Origin: Trichodesmium sp050015995
GTDB taxonomy: Bacteria; Cyanobacteriota; Cyanobacteriia; Cyanobacteriales; Microcoleaceae
DNA length: 64,000 bases
Assembly (NCBI RefSeq): GCF_050015995.1
Contig: NZ_JBNHEP010000080.1
Location: 1 to 64,000, forward strand
Direction: 5' to 3'
The position numbers and the translations under genes are program-made. The notes below the pieces were generated by a model that ran no database searches, was not told the DNA's origin, and saw only the letters and a list, made by a program, of their open reading frames with translations. Positions 24,038 through 33,897 of the stretch are shown here, piece by piece. Numbering within the stretch: the first letter of the stretch is position 1; the number at the start of each line of letters is the position of its first letter.

Positions 24038-24988
24038 ATGACTACATGGAATGATACTAACAGAAAAAATTATTATCATCCTTTTAAAATGAAAAATGGT
24101 AACGACCGGAAAAAAATCAACAAAAGAGATGCAGATACAATCAATGGCATGGGTTACGATGATGACCTCACTGGTAGCGGCAAAAATAACACCATCGATG
24201 GTGGTTGGGGCAACGACACAATGAGAGGCGCAGGAGGTAATGACACTATACATGGTAGGGATGGTTGGGATGATATCTACGGTGGTAGTGGCAATGATTG
24301 GATGGACGGCGACAACCGTGGTGATGATATGTTTGGCGGTAGTGGCAATGATACCATGTACGGTGGTGATTATGGCGATCAAATGATTGGTGGTAGTGGC
24401 AATGATTGGATCTACGGCCAAAATGACAATGATTTTCTAGTTGGTGATTCTGGTAACGATTATATCGACGGTGGTAATGGCAATGATACTCTAACTGGTG
24501 GATATTACGCCTATGATGCAATACATGGTGGTATTTATACTCCCAAACGAGGTGTCATTGCGACCTATAGCTTTAGTGGTACTGATGCTCCAGAAAGTTT
24601 CATTGGTGGTAGTGGTAGCGATACCCTTACTGGTGGTGGTGGTGCAGACACCTTTAATTTGCTGACTAACCCAAGTGCAACACCAATGATCACAGACTTT
24701 ACTCTAGGTATAGATAAGTTGGACCTCTATGAGCTAGTAGAAGAACAGACTGCCCAAGTTTCAATCACCGGCGGCTTCGGTAAGCAATTGGTTCAAAATG
24801 ATATTTATGCCGATCCAAACCTTGTGGAACTTCGGATAAATGATGCAGGACACACATCAGTAATGTATGGAAACACTGAGATTGCCTCACTTACGAATCA
24901 AGGTTTGTATACAGGACAACTTAATGGACAAAATTACATATTCAACTCCAATGAATCTCCTGTCATGCCTGTTAGCGACTTATTTTAA
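24038..24988 (+). CDS. RTX protein E, small form
   Basis: At 316 aa this is the smallest of the set. A short basic N-terminus leads into nearly continuous GGxGNDxhxG nonapeptides at about residues 30-165, and a further repeat lies near 185-210 (GGSGSDTLTGGGGADTF). The last 100 residues form a C-terminal domain unlike A to D, with TDFTLGIDKLDLYEL and NGQNYIF. The LxxGxDKLDL-type end is common in cyanobacterial RTX proteins. The central LSIAGDVSDL module is missing, and no conserved RTX terminator follows. The leader is shared with the others, so it is probably regulated with them. Confidence 0.85.
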   Translation: MTTWNDTNRKNYYHPFKMKNGNDRKKINKRDADTINGMGYDDDLTGSGKNNTIDGGWGNDTMRGAGGNDTIHGRDGWDDIYGGSGNDWMDGDNRGDDMFGGSGNDTMYGGDYGDQMIGGSGNDWIYGQNDNDFLVGDSGNDYIDGGNGNDTLTGGYYAYDAIHGGIYTPKRGVIATYSFSGTDAPESFIGGSGSDTLTGGGGADTFNLLTNPSATPMITDFTLGIDKLDLYELVEEQTAQVSITGGFGKQLVQNDIYADPNLVELRINDAGHTSVMYGNTEIASLTNQGLYTGQLNGQNYIFNSNESPVMPVSDLF

Positions 24989-25490
24989 GGTATTGACAGA
25001 AGTTTTGGAGGCGCGTGAGGTACAAAGTTCGATCGCTTTAGTCAATAGAGAAGCAGGTCCGGAGAATTAGTGATAAAAAAAGTTTTTGTTTGTAGTAGGG
25101 CTTTAGCCCCATCTATAGTTAGGGCTAGAGCTTTACTACGAGCTTCTAATTATAACTATTCAACCGGACATGATATTACGCATGAGGTAGGAAAAACTAG
25201 GGTTTGAGATTGCTTAAGAGTCGGTCGCAATGACGAAAATACCTTGTATTGGGTAAGTCCTAAGATATAGAAAGATTCGGCAATGGCGCTCGGATAGAAC
25301 ATTGCTGAAAATGTGAGAATTTTGAGCAGACAAGAGCAGAAAAATTCAGGGACAAATATCCGACTACATCCTCTGTAATTCCCATTTATCCTGTTTCCTT
25401 CCCTTACTCATAAGACTTTTTCAGCAAGTCCTAGATAATAGTTTTGACTCTAGCTAAATGCCGATCGTCTATTCTACTTCCAACTTTAAG
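24989..25490. repeat. Intergenic repeats after RTX E
   Basis: At about 25056-25175 lies a TATCATGTCCGG-family element with truncated left end; its right end is CATGATA followed by TTA. It is directly followed at about 25187-25262 by a reverse-oriented, left-truncated copy of the AGGACTTACGCA element. No gene is seen. Confidence 0.6.
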
Positions 25491-27818
25491 CTAAAAACTC
25501 AAACGTCTTTCAATAGCATTTTGAAAGCGATCGCTCATTTCTCCCATCTCTAAATTAATCAAAGACACACTCTCATTCACTAAAATTTGCAAACCACTTT
25601 CAGCATTATTCACCAGACCAATTTTCAGCCAAAAATCAGCCAAATTTTCCTGAAGATACGATTCCCAAATCATCTGATTTTCCGGCGCAACAGAAACCAA
25701 AATTCGACAACCACCCTCGCCAAACAAAAATTCATCCCATCGCAAACCAGAAACATCAGACAATTCCCAAATAATCTCAGCGCCGAACTTCCCACTAATA
25801 CAACACTCCGCTAGAGCGATCGCTAAACCACCCTCACCACTATCGTGAGCAGAACGTACCCAACCTTCACGAATACCATGACGACATACCGCTTGCACCC
25901 GCTTTTCCAAATCAAAATCTACTTCGGTCGGTTTACCAGCGATAGCGCCATGAACAGTTGCCAAATATTCAGAAGCAGCTAAAGACCTAACTCCTAAATT
26001 CCCTATTAAATAGATAAGATCCCCTTCAGTTTGCCAACTTTGCCCACAAATACGAGTAATATCGGGAATTAATCCCACCATTCCCACAACTGGAGTAGGA
26101 TAAATTGCTTGGGGATGACCGTCAGCATCCAAGGTCTCGTTATACAAAGATACATTACCCCCAGTAACAGGCGTTCCTAACTCCCGACAACCTTCAGCCA
26201 GACCGCGACAACTCTCTGCTAGTTGCCAATATCCCACAGGTTTTTCCGGACTGGCAAAATTGAGATTATCTGTAACTGCCACAGGTTCAGCACCTACACA
26301 ACTGAGATTTCGTGCTGCTTCTGCCACTACTGCTTTTGCACCATTGTATGGATCGAGATAAACCAAACGGGAATTACAATCAACTGTAGCAGCAACACCT
26401 GAATTTGCGATCGGGTTGTTCAGGTCAGGAATTTGCGGGCGTAACCGAATCACAGCAGCATCTCCTCCACCAGGGAGCATCACAGTATTATTCTGTACTT
26501 GATAGTCGTATTGCTGATACACCCAATTTTTAGAAGCAATAGTTGGAGTATCTAATAAAGTCAGTAAAATATCATTCCAGGTTTGGAAGTTTCCCTGAAT
26601 TTCAATACCCCCTTCCGTAGATGCTGGCAACGATGCCACATTCCACTCCCAAGCTTTTTTAGCATATTCTGGCGGTTCACTCAATAACTCCCGGTGATAA
26701 ATAGGAGTATTATCTGCCAAAGCAGTAGCAGGTATTTCAGCAGCAACCTTGCCTTCAAATAAAATTCGGACAATAGGTTCCTCAATGACCGTACCTGCCA
26801 CCACTGCATGAAGTTCCCAACGTTCAAAAATATCAATTAATTCTTGTTCGCGACCTTTTTCGGCAACAAATAACATCCGTTCCTGAGATTCTGAAAGCAA
26901 ATATTCATAAGGCACCATACCAGTTTCTCGCACTGGTACTTTGTCGAGGTCAAATTCAATGCCAACACCTCCGTTTGCAGCCATTTCTGAAGTGGAACAG
27001 GTGATGCCAGCAGCTCCCATATCTTGCGCTGCCACTACTGCCCCAGTTTTGAATGCTTCTAGACAAGCTTCAACTAGACATTTTTCCAGGAATGGATCGC
27101 CTACTTGCACGGCAGGGCGATCGTCTATTGACTGTTCGCTCAGTTCGGCGCTAGCGAAACTTGCTCCACCCATACCGTCTCGACCTGTGGTGGAACCGAC
27201 ATATAAGACTGGGTTGCCAATACCGGATGCACCAGATTTAACTATTTCGGGGGTTTCCATTAATCCCAATGCCATCACATTGACTAGGGGGTTGCCCGTG
27301 TAGGCGCGGTCAAAGTAAATTTCTCCTCCTACGGTAGGTACTCCGAAACAGTTTCCGTAGTGAGAAATGCCGGAAATTACTCCTGTAAAAATGCGTTTGG
27401 TTTTAGCATCTTCTAGGGAACCGAAACGGAGGGAGTTGAGTACTGCGATCGGACGGGCACCCATTGTGAATATATCTCGGAGAATACCGCCGACTCCGGT
27501 GGCAGCACCTTGAAATGGTTCGACAGCGGATGGGTGGTTATGGGATTCGATTTTGAAAGCGAGTTGGAGTCGGTTGTCTAGGTCTACGACTCCGGCGTTT
27601 TCTCCAGGTCCAACAAGAATACGTTTGCCTGTGGTGGGAAATTGTTTGAGGAGAGGGCGGGAGTTTTTGTAGCAGCAGTGTTCGGACCACATGACCCCGA
27701 ACATTCCCAGTTCTGCTTTATTGGGGTGGCGATCGAGGCGGTTGAGAATTTCTTGATATTCTTCTGGTTTGATGCCTTCGGATGCTATTTCTTCTGAGGA
27801 AAAAGGAGTTTGTGACAT
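25491..27818 (-). CDS. purL: Phosphoribosylformylglycinamidine synthase subunit PurL
   Basis: It catalyses ATP-dependent conversion of FGAR to FGAM in purine synthesis, with PurQ as glutaminase and PurS as third subunit. At 775 aa it is the short-type PurL of cyanobacteria. N-terminal MWSEHCCYKNS at about residues 44-54 carries the conserved His. GPGENAGVVD, IESHNHPS and the two tandem AIRS-type halves are present, with GGNVSLYNET in the second half and DSGEGGLAIALAE near the C-terminus. No frameshift is seen. The gene stands alone on the minus strand; purQ and purS are not in the window. A 68-bp piece of it recurs at 13722. Confidence 0.97.
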   Translation of the reverse strand: MSQTPFSSEEIASEGIKPEEYQEILNRLDRHPNKAELGMFGVMWSEHCCYKNSRPLLKQFPTTGKRILVGPGENAGVVDLDNRLQLAFKIESHNHPSAVEPFQGAATGVGGILRDIFTMGARPIAVLNSLRFGSLEDAKTKRIFTGVISGISHYGNCFGVPTVGGEIYFDRAYTGNPLVNVMALGLMETPEIVKSGASGIGNPVLYVGSTTGRDGMGGASFASAELSEQSIDDRPAVQVGDPFLEKCLVEACLEAFKTGAVVAAQDMGAAGITCSTSEMAANGGVGIEFDLDKVPVRETGMVPYEYLLSESQERMLFVAEKGREQELIDIFERWELHAVVAGTVIEEPIVRILFEGKVAAEIPATALADNTPIYHRELLSEPPEYAKKAWEWNVASLPASTEGGIEIQGNFQTWNDILLTLLDTPTIASKNWVYQQYDYQVQNNTVMLPGGGDAAVIRLRPQIPDLNNPIANSGVAATVDCNSRLVYLDPYNGAKAVVAEAARNLSCVGAEPVAVTDNLNFASPEKPVGYWQLAESCRGLAEGCRELGTPVTGGNVSLYNETLDADGHPQAIYPTPVVGMVGLIPDITRICGQSWQTEGDLIYLIGNLGVRSLAASEYLATVHGAIAGKPTEVDFDLEKRVQAVCRHGIREGWVRSAHDSGEGGLAIALAECCISGKFGAEIIWELSDVSGLRWDEFLFGEGGCRILVSVAPENQMIWESYLQENLADFWLKIGLVNNAESGLQILVNESVSLINLEMGEMSDRFQNAIERRLSF

Positions 27819-28388
27819 AATTTATAATGGGAAAATTGAGTTAATTTTTTGGCAGTCTTATTATCTCATTAATTACAACAGATTCCAAGTATATGAGGTA
27901 CAAATATTAACGTTCCGATGTTTGTAGTGCGGGCATCTTGCCCGCCCAAAGATTTACCTGATCAAGATAAAATCAACTTCCTACAAAACGATAAGTTTAG
28001 ATTCACATTCCTAATCTAGCACTTTATGAAACCGAATCTTCTCCAGTAGCGATCGCCAATTCCTGAAAAAGGGCAACGGAAATAGTAAAAGTTTACTTTA
28101 AATACTAATTTGCCTAATCTTGATTAATTATACTAATTTATAGCAGTTTTCATTAATGTAGAGTACAGATATTTTGGCTTGAAGGTACTTATGCTGAGGG
28201 CACACATAGGGCAGAAGTTTTCTCGTCAATATTTGGGAAAACCCCTATAATTCCTTAATTTAATAATTCTGAATTCTACATTCATTCATTCTACATTCAT
28301 AAACAGAAGTTTTCTCGTCAACATTTTGGAAAACCGCTATAATGTTGGCAAATATCATATTGATTTGTGATTGATTTTGATTACTTAC
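27819..28388. repeat. Intergenic repeats upstream of purL
   Basis: No gene is seen. A GTGCGGGCATCTTGCCCGC palindrome is at about 27930; the same motif occurs at about 50939 and 60453. An element with ends TATAGCAGTTTTCA and GGAAAACCGCTATA spans about 28140-28341. Confidence 0.5.
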
Positions 28389-28510
28389 AGCGCTTTTCGG
28401 ATTTATAAACCACATCGTCATAACCAAAACATTGTAGGGGCGATTTCCTACGGAATGCTCCTAATTACGCGAATCGCCCCTACTGTGGTCTACAGAAATG
28501 AAAACCGCTG
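28389..28510. mobile_element. CAGCGCTTTTC-family MITE, second copy
   Basis: It has the same ends as the element at 20661 (CAGCGCTTTTCG and TGAAAACCGCTG), flanked by TA on both sides. The core palindrome is longer, so the unit is 122 bp. A degenerate third copy begins near 35704. Confidence 0.8.
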
Positions 28511-28528
28511 TAATATTTGCCCAACTTA

Positions 28529-29125
28529 CTAGCTAGGGTTAACTTTGGATTTGGAAGGCTTCAGTTTGCGTTTGAAGGTTGAAACTGCTCCTAGAGTACC
28601 GAGAGCGAGGAAGCTTAAGGTGGAGGTTGGTTCGGGGACCACGATTGGTGCGGCAGAAAAACTAACGGGCAATTCACTATCTTCTGGCCCAAGATTTTCA
28701 AAACCTGGTATAAATGGCGGGGCAGAAAAAATCTCAAAATAACCCGGAGGCTGCAAAAAATCAGCAAAAAACATATTAACAAAGTTTCCTTCCGAGGTGA
28801 AATACCCAAAACCGTCACTTGTTAACTGCTCAGGATTAAGGCTGATTAAATTGTCAAGTTCAAAAGGTTCGTTTCCTGGTACTGAAGTTCCCGTAGGTTG
28901 TAAACCAATAATTGTTTCGTCATTTCGCGTACCAGTAATTCCAGTAATTAGGTAAAAACCTAAATCGTCAGGAGTGTCATTAGTAGTTAAATTACCACTT
29001 GCCTCTATGCCAGGAGCAGAATAACTCCAGTTCCAAATTAAAGCAGAGGCAGCTTGTATTTTCCCAAAAATCAATGCAGATGTAGCAGTGAGGACTGTGG
29101 CAGATAGTAGAGTTAGATTTTTCAT
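28529..29125 (-). CDS. PEP-CTERM exported protein
   Basis: The 198-aa protein has an N-terminal signal peptide (residues about 1-26, Ala-rich cleavage region) and a mature part with no recognised enzyme domain. The C-terminus is the PEP-CTERM tripartite sorting signal: VPEP, a hydrophobic helix and a basic end (FKRKLK), followed by about 10 more residues. In the family this signal directs processing by an exosortase and attachment at the cell surface. No exosortase is in the window. The mature part is rich in Gly, Pro and acidic residues. The gene has no close partner; the next gene diverges. Confidence 0.88.
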   Translation of the reverse strand: MKNLTLLSATVLTATSALIFGKIQAASALIWNWSYSAPGIEASGNLTTNDTPDDLGFYLITGITGTRNDETIIGLQPTGTSVPGNEPFELDNLISLNPEQLTSDGFGYFTSEGNFVNMFFADFLQPPGYFEIFSAPPFIPGFENLGPEDSELPVSFSAAPIVVPEPTSTLSFLALGTLGAVSTFKRKLKPSKSKVNPS

Positions 29126-29236
29126 AAGAAAATGGCGATTTTAGATTTAAAACCTATAATACCATTTTAATAAAGATGTGACAAACTTCAAATGAGCGTC
29201 TTTGTCAGATTAATTATTTCTTCCCGATCGAATACT

Positions 29237-29812
29237 ATGAATCAACTATTACCTTTAGATTTTTCTCAGCAAGACCTACGGCATCGCAATTTTCAAGGCC
29301 AAGACCTGACAGGAGCTAATTTTAGCGGTTCTGACTTAAGAGGTTGTAATTTTCAGGATGCTATCCTAGTAGGGGCAAATTTTCAAGGTGCAAGAATTGG
29401 GCAAAGTAGGAGCAAAATTAGGATTTTGATTGTCCGTTGTGCTGGAGCGGCGATCGCTGTTACTCTTGCTAGTGCTTTTGCTAGTTTTATTGCTGGTGAA
29501 ATGGCGGGGGTTGCTGCTTTGATTGCAACTGGCGCTGTGGCAGTTGCTATTACTAATGCTGAGAGTGAGATTATTGCTGCTGTTTTAGCAGGGGTTGCTG
29601 CTGTTATTGGTTCCAGTGGTATTATCTATTTTTTTGCAGGAAATAGTGTCAAAGGATTATTATTATTTTTGGGTTCGGGAGTAATTTTTGGAGTTGCTGT
29701 TATTTTGTTTTTTCAAGTTGTTATGGAGTTAGAAAAGTTATCAAAAACATCTTTTGACAATGCAGATTTAACTAATGCAATTTTTGATGAGGCAATTATT
29801 GAAAATTCCTAA
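29237..29812 (+). CDS. Pentapeptide-repeat membrane protein
   Basis: The N-terminal 45 residues carry A(D/N)LxG-type pentapeptides (LTGANFSGSDLRGCNF). A basic linker and four hydrophobic helices at about residues 60-155 follow, rich in Ala, Gly and Val. A short pentapeptide segment (FDNADLTNAIFDEA) closes the protein. The ATG at 29237 places the repeats at the N-terminus; an in-frame ATG at 29192 would add 15 residues without a clear ribosome site. Pentapeptide repeats form a right-handed beta helix, and in cyanobacteria they are often joined to membrane segments. The role is unknown. Confidence 0.75.
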   Translation: MNQLLPLDFSQQDLRHRNFQGQDLTGANFSGSDLRGCNFQDAILVGANFQGARIGQSRSKIRILIVRCAGAAIAVTLASAFASFIAGEMAGVAALIATGAVAVAITNAESEIIAAVLAGVAAVIGSSGIIYFFAGNSVKGLLLFLGSGVIFGVAVILFFQVVMELEKLSKTSFDNADLTNAIFDEAIIENS

Positions 29813-30284
29813 TTTTTCTATTTTTTAATCTTGCTAAAAAACAGGTGATTTTGTATTAATTTTTCATCATATTATTTCTTTGTCAATGTTAGCTTGAAAA
29901 AATAACCATAGAGACTTACAGTCCCAATTAAAAACAAGAATATTACAAATAGTTTTAAACTTTAGATGTGGAATAATATCAAATCCGCTTGGCAACGGAA
30001 GTATTATAAGAAACCGGGTTTGTACGAGGTCAATGTTAGGAAGCGTAGAGCATTTGAGACAAACCCGGTTTCTCTGCTTTTTTATACTGATACTACCGGA
30101 TTTAATATAATTTCCTGAAATTAGTGTAGTGTCAAAGTTTTGAGCCTATAAAAATCTTAATGCATAACTGTCAGATATGCGTCTTACATTGTGAAGAGAC
30201 CTCAGAATTAGGCACTCGATGCATGAATTCCGTGAAATGGTATAATCGTGTAAGACTAATGTAGTTAACTAGGAGTAAAACTAA
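29813..30284. repeat. Intergenic repeats after the pentapeptide gene
   Basis: At about 29977-30110 is an element with ATATCAAATCCGCTTGG and CCGGATTTAATAT ends, containing the hairpin GAAACCGGGTTTGT with ACAAACCCGGTTTC. The repeat also seen at 4100-4190 follows at about 30108-30244. Confidence 0.5.
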
Positions 30285-30515
30285 GTGAGTAATAGTGAAC
30301 CGATTAATTATGGTCGTTATTATTGGTATGTTCGAGTAACTAAAGATATAGCCGAAAATCAAGAACAATATGTTCAGGCAGATGAAGCACAGGTAAAAGA
30401 TGGTGTTTTATTGTTCCTGCAACACACAGATGAAGGAGCAAAAATTAATATGGCTTTTGCTCCGGGAACTTGGTTAACTACTTTTATCACTTCTTATCAA
30501 ACACAACAAAGTTAG
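30285..30515 (+). CDS. Small conserved-looking hypothetical protein
   Basis: The 76-aa soluble protein starts with GTG at 30285, about ten bases after an AGGAG ribosome site at 30270-30274. It is aromatic near the N-terminus (NYGRYYWYVRVT) and otherwise acidic, with no signal peptide, membrane segment or Cys motif. A TATAAT at 30240-30245 could be its -10 box. No family is recognised and the function is unknown. Confidence 0.6.
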   Translation: MSNSEPINYGRYYWYVRVTKDIAENQEQYVQADEAQVKDGVLLFLQHTDEGAKINMAFAPGTWLTTFITSYQTQQS

Positions 30516-30574
30516 ATAAAAAAATATGTTTCTTGTCAAATGTTTTGGCAGCATAAATCAAGAAAACAATTGAT

Positions 30575-30665
30575 TCGTATTGAGTCTTTGTTTGTAGTTG
30601 CGCTTTAGCGATCCAAATATTTATATAAGTGCTAAAGCGCAACTAAGCGACTAATTATAGGTGTT
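30575..30665. mobile_element. Hairpin core of a TATCATG-type MITE, ends degraded
   Basis: TTTGTTTGTAGTTGCGCTTT and its inverted partner AAAGCGCAACTA resemble the interior of the TATCATGTCCGG family, with GCGCTTTAGCG replacing GGGCTTTAGCC. The ends are not recognisable. Confidence 0.5.
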
Positions 30666-30699
30666 TGAGCTAATACGATCTAATTACCTCAAATAAATA

Positions 30700-32316
30700 T
30701 TAACTAATCTGAATCATATCCCTATACTCACTAACAAACTGCTCAGAAGTAAGACGATCACTTGCTGTTGTCGGACTCCAAATTAATTCAAATACTAATA
30801 AATAATCAGGGGTAATTTTGCCTAACTCTTTAAAAGTTTTCTTGAAACTTTCCCTATCATTAACTTCATCAAATAAAGGATGATCATCCTCTGTACCTAA
30901 CAACAAAGTTACAACAATATGATCGCCAATTTCCACATTTTTATCAACACTATTAACTTCAAATTTACACCTCTCTGCAAAAGAAAATTGCTCAAAAATA
31001 CGTTCTGCTTCTTGTCTAGTCTCCACCGTTTCCGAACTCGCAGCAACATGAGTCCAATATTCCTGAGTCTGAAGCAGAGCGATCGCCGACTGCAACAAAA
31101 ATTCCACCCGACCTTCTGACGTCTCAATATCAATCTTTTCACTTATTCTTGCTAACTTAGATTGAATATTATTTGCTGGTGCAAGCATCGCCACCTGTAA
31201 CTTACTCACAGTCACAATATCATTAACCAAATCTTCGGGTACAGTTGCGACTGGTAGTTCTTCCTTAATAACTTCTACATATCCTGGTGACTCCTCAATA
31301 ATTTCTACATACCCATCTCCTTCTGCAACCAAAACTTCTCGACGATAACCAAACAGAGAAGCGATCAACATAACCAACTCATATAAAATACATATCAAAA
31401 TAATTCCCAGCAAAAGTGTTAGCAAAAACATCGGCAACACTGTTGCAGGTCCATCGTAATAGGTGTAAACCACTCGTTCGCGGAAAGTCGGACGGTAATA
31501 GTAGCGAACTCTAGTAGTTGGATGCACATAATAAAATCGACTTGTACCCACTTCCTCGTAATAATATCGCTTAGTACCGCCATCAATAAAATAACGTTGT
31601 CCGTTATTAACATTCATGTAGTAACGTCGTTGGGTTGCTGGTTGTACATAATAAAATCTCCCTGTACTTGCTTCCTGATAATAACGTTCTTGAGTTCCTG
31701 GACGGGTATAATAACGTCGTCCGGTAGCAGGTTCGACAGAATAACGTTTCTTTGTAGTTGGAGTAAATGAACCACTGCGAGTTTGTCCTCCAGTGTTGAT
31801 GTTATTGATAGTGGGACGAGTGGTATTGTTTGGTTGGGAAAATGAACGACTGCGGTTGGAAGTGCCACTGGAAGTAGGAGATGGTTTAGCGATCGCAGGA
31901 GTATTGCTTGGTTTGGTAAGTGAACCACTGCGGTTGGAAGTCCCACTGGAAGTAGGGGATGGTTTAGCGATCGCAGGAGTGTTGCTTGGTTTTGTAAGTG
32001 AACCACTGCGGTTAGAAGTGCCACTGGAAGTAGGAGATGGTTTAGTGCTAGGGGGAGTATTATTAGTTTTTGGCAAAACTATATTGTTATTTGTAGATTT
32101 TGGTTTTGAGTCACTAGGTTGAGTGCTAGTGGAGGAACTACTTCTACTGCGAGTGGGACTGCTTCTACTGCTGCCTCCTCCTCTTCTTCTTGCATAAGCA
32201 ATGGAAGCATTTGTATTAATTAATTCGCGGAGATCATTACTATGGGGATTAATGCTAACTTCATTAACCAAAAATAATGAGACAATTGTTGCTAAGATGA
32301 ATTTATATTTATGCAT
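30700..32316 (-). CDS. DUF1517-family membrane protein with Ser/Pro and Tyr repeats
   Basis: The 538-aa protein begins with a signal anchor (residues about 5-20). Next come a Gly/Arg/Ser-rich stretch and a low-complexity region in which a 26-residue unit (KPSPTSSGTSNRSGSLTKPS core) is repeated three times. Residues about 185-275 hold tandem units of about 15 residues with RYY or FYY and Pro-x-T, seven in all. A membrane helix follows at about 285-315. The C-terminal 200 residues (SKLQVAMLAPA, then LLQSAIALL and YWTHV) match DUF1517, found in cyanobacteria and chloroplasts. The function is unknown. The repeats suggest an extracytoplasmic, wall-associated part. Confidence 0.8.
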   Translation of the reverse strand: MHKYKFILATIVSLFLVNEVSINPHSNDLRELINTNASIAYARRRGGGSSRSSPTRSRSSSSTSTQPSDSKPKSTNNNIVLPKTNNTPPSTKPSPTSSGTSNRSGSLTKPSNTPAIAKPSPTSSGTSNRSGSLTKPSNTPAIAKPSPTSSGTSNRSRSFSQPNNTTRPTINNINTGGQTRSGSFTPTTKKRYSVEPATGRRYYTRPGTQERYYQEASTGRFYYVQPATQRRYYMNVNNGQRYFIDGGTKRYYYEEVGTSRFYYVHPTTRVRYYYRPTFRERVVYTYYDGPATVLPMFLLTLLLGIILICILYELVMLIASLFGYRREVLVAEGDGYVEIIEESPGYVEVIKEELPVATVPEDLVNDIVTVSKLQVAMLAPANNIQSKLARISEKIDIETSEGRVEFLLQSAIALLQTQEYWTHVAASSETVETRQEAERIFEQFSFAERCKFEVNSVDKNVEIGDHIVVTLLLGTEDDHPLFDEVNDRESFKKTFKELGKITPDYLLVFELIWSPTTASDRLTSEQFVSEYRDMIQIS

Positions 32317-32355
32317 TTCCTGATTTTTCCTAATCTATAGTAATTAACAATGAGC

Positions 32356-32480
32356 TATAGCAATCCTAAATAGGTTGTAAGATTTTATCGTAGGGGTTTG
32401 GTCTCCAAACCCAAGCGCAAAGGGATTTGGAGACCAAACCCCTACAGTTTTTTTCTCACAAATCATTTCATATTGCTATA
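32356..32480. mobile_element. MITE with TATAGCAAT ends, 125 bp
   Basis: TATAGCAAT and ATTGCTATA delimit it. The core is a long palindrome, GTAGGGGTTTGG facing CCAAACCCCTAC. The ends are the same as in the elements at 40589 and 45602. Confidence 0.75.
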
Positions 32481-32803
32481 TTAGAGAATTGGTAGTCCTG
32501 TAGATGTAGTGATTTAGGGTAGAGGTAGGGAACACTTAACACTTAACTGGGAACAGAAATTATCTTAAATTCTTAGTTTCAAAGAAATAGTATTTCCTTG
32601 ACTACTTGACTTTTTTTAATATATCACTACTTGTATACCACTACCGAGAATTAAGGTAAAATTCTCAATTCTGAATTCTAAATTATTTTGAGCTATTAGC
32701 TTTTTTCAGTGGTATATTTATTCCCGAAAAATTAATAGACTTCTTGCATAATTGAGAGAATTAAGATCAAATTATAAATTCTGAATTATTAATTTTAAAT
32801 TCT
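32481..32803. other. AT-rich intergenic region
   Basis: Nothing is recognised apart from short AATTCTGAATT-type runs. Confidence 0.4.
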
Positions 32804-33379
32804 TCAAGTTTCCGACTTTTTATTAGCAATTTCCCGATTATTTCGATATAAATCAATGCGATTTTTAGCAGCTTCATATTGAGGATGAGATTCGGGGACT
32901 TCTTTCATTAAAACTAAAGCTTGATGCCAAGTTATTGCTACTTCATTCCACTCTGCTTGAGTATTAGCAACTTGGGCAAGTTCGGCTGCTTTTGTTGCTG
33001 CATTTATTCCCTCTCGAAATGGGTCATAAATAGCTGCGATCGCTTCTGTCTTTTCCGTGGTATTTTCCGATTTATTACTAATATTTGAATTATCTGGTAT
33101 ATTGGCAGCATCAACCACAAATTTATTATTTATGTAATCTCCTAATACTGCACTCCCTGAAAGAGACAAAATCAAACCTACTAGAATCAAGATGAAATTT
33201 TTTCTGATTTGTCTTTGACTCCAATTTGCCATATAAAAAATTACAAAAGCAAAAGGAATTAATAAATAAGCAGCACCCCATAATGTGCCTTCAGCAAAAG
33301 CTTGAACCAAGCCCCATATTCCGCCTACTATTCCTGATATTAGACCTAGAATTAAGAGGCCAATTCCTATAAAAAACAT
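32804..33379 (-). CDS. Small membrane protein with C-terminal TPR-like segment
   Basis: The 191-aa protein has three hydrophobic helices at about residues 3-28, 33-50 and 61-80. An acidic linker and a C-terminal amphipathic segment follow, with AEWNEVAITWHQALVLMKEV and a YEAAKNRIDLYRNN ending. That helical pattern is recurrent in cyanobacterial proteins and resembles a single TPR-like unit. The start ATG follows CAGGGA. No enzyme motif is present. It probably lies in the inner membrane with the C-terminus exposed; the role is unknown. Confidence 0.7.
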   Translation of the reverse strand: MFFIGIGLLILGLISGIVGGIWGLVQAFAEGTLWGAAYLLIPFAFVIFYMANWSQRQIRKNFILILVGLILSLSGSAVLGDYINNKFVVDAANIPDNSNISNKSENTTEKTEAIAAIYDPFREGINAATKAAELAQVANTQAEWNEVAITWHQALVLMKEVPESHPQYEAAKNRIDLYRNNREIANKKSET

Positions 33380-33897
33380 TATCCCTGAGTATCCTTATGC
33401 AATGTATATTTGTACTAGAGTTATGCTATTTTTTTTGTCATTAATTCTATGTTATACCATTGATAAAAAATATTCTATAGTAAAAATACTGAAAGTTACA
33501 TCAGAAAACAAATTTTCCTTATCTCAAACTGACAATATCCTGTTCGAAATAACATGAAATTAACATTTTTCACAGTGTCAATACAGTGTATTGATCCGTG
33601 ATATTTCAGATACATAGAGTAGATAAGTTTCAGTTTCATAAATTAAGACCTCTCCCCCAACCCCTCTCCTGCAAGGAGAGCGGCTTCTCCTGCTATCCCT
33701 TCCCTCGAGTCCCCTTTCAAAGAGGGTTAAGGGGGGATAGTTGTGGGGTTGGGGGGTTAGGTTTTTTTACCCACAAAATAAATCTAGATAAGCTAATACA
33801 TATAAGGTTTCTCAGATTCATGAGGTACACCTATCTTTATTTCTATTCTATTCCCTATTCCCTGTTCCCTAAAACCTATATTATATTTAGATAAATT
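33380..33897. repeat. Intergenic region with CCCCAACCCC-type palindrome
   Basis: At about 33643-33765 a palindromic repeat runs from CTCTCCCCCAACCCCTC to GGGGTTGGGGGGTTAGG. It belongs to the same kind of dispersed repeat that has expanded inside the NTPase gene at 55112. No gene is seen. Confidence 0.6.

Noticed and set aside
26941..27303. 120-residue plus-strand frame inside purL
   Set aside because: Antisense to a highly conserved enzyme.
33598..33894. 98-residue plus-strand frame
   Set aside because: It crosses a CCCCAACCCC palindrome and has no ribosome site or family resemblance.
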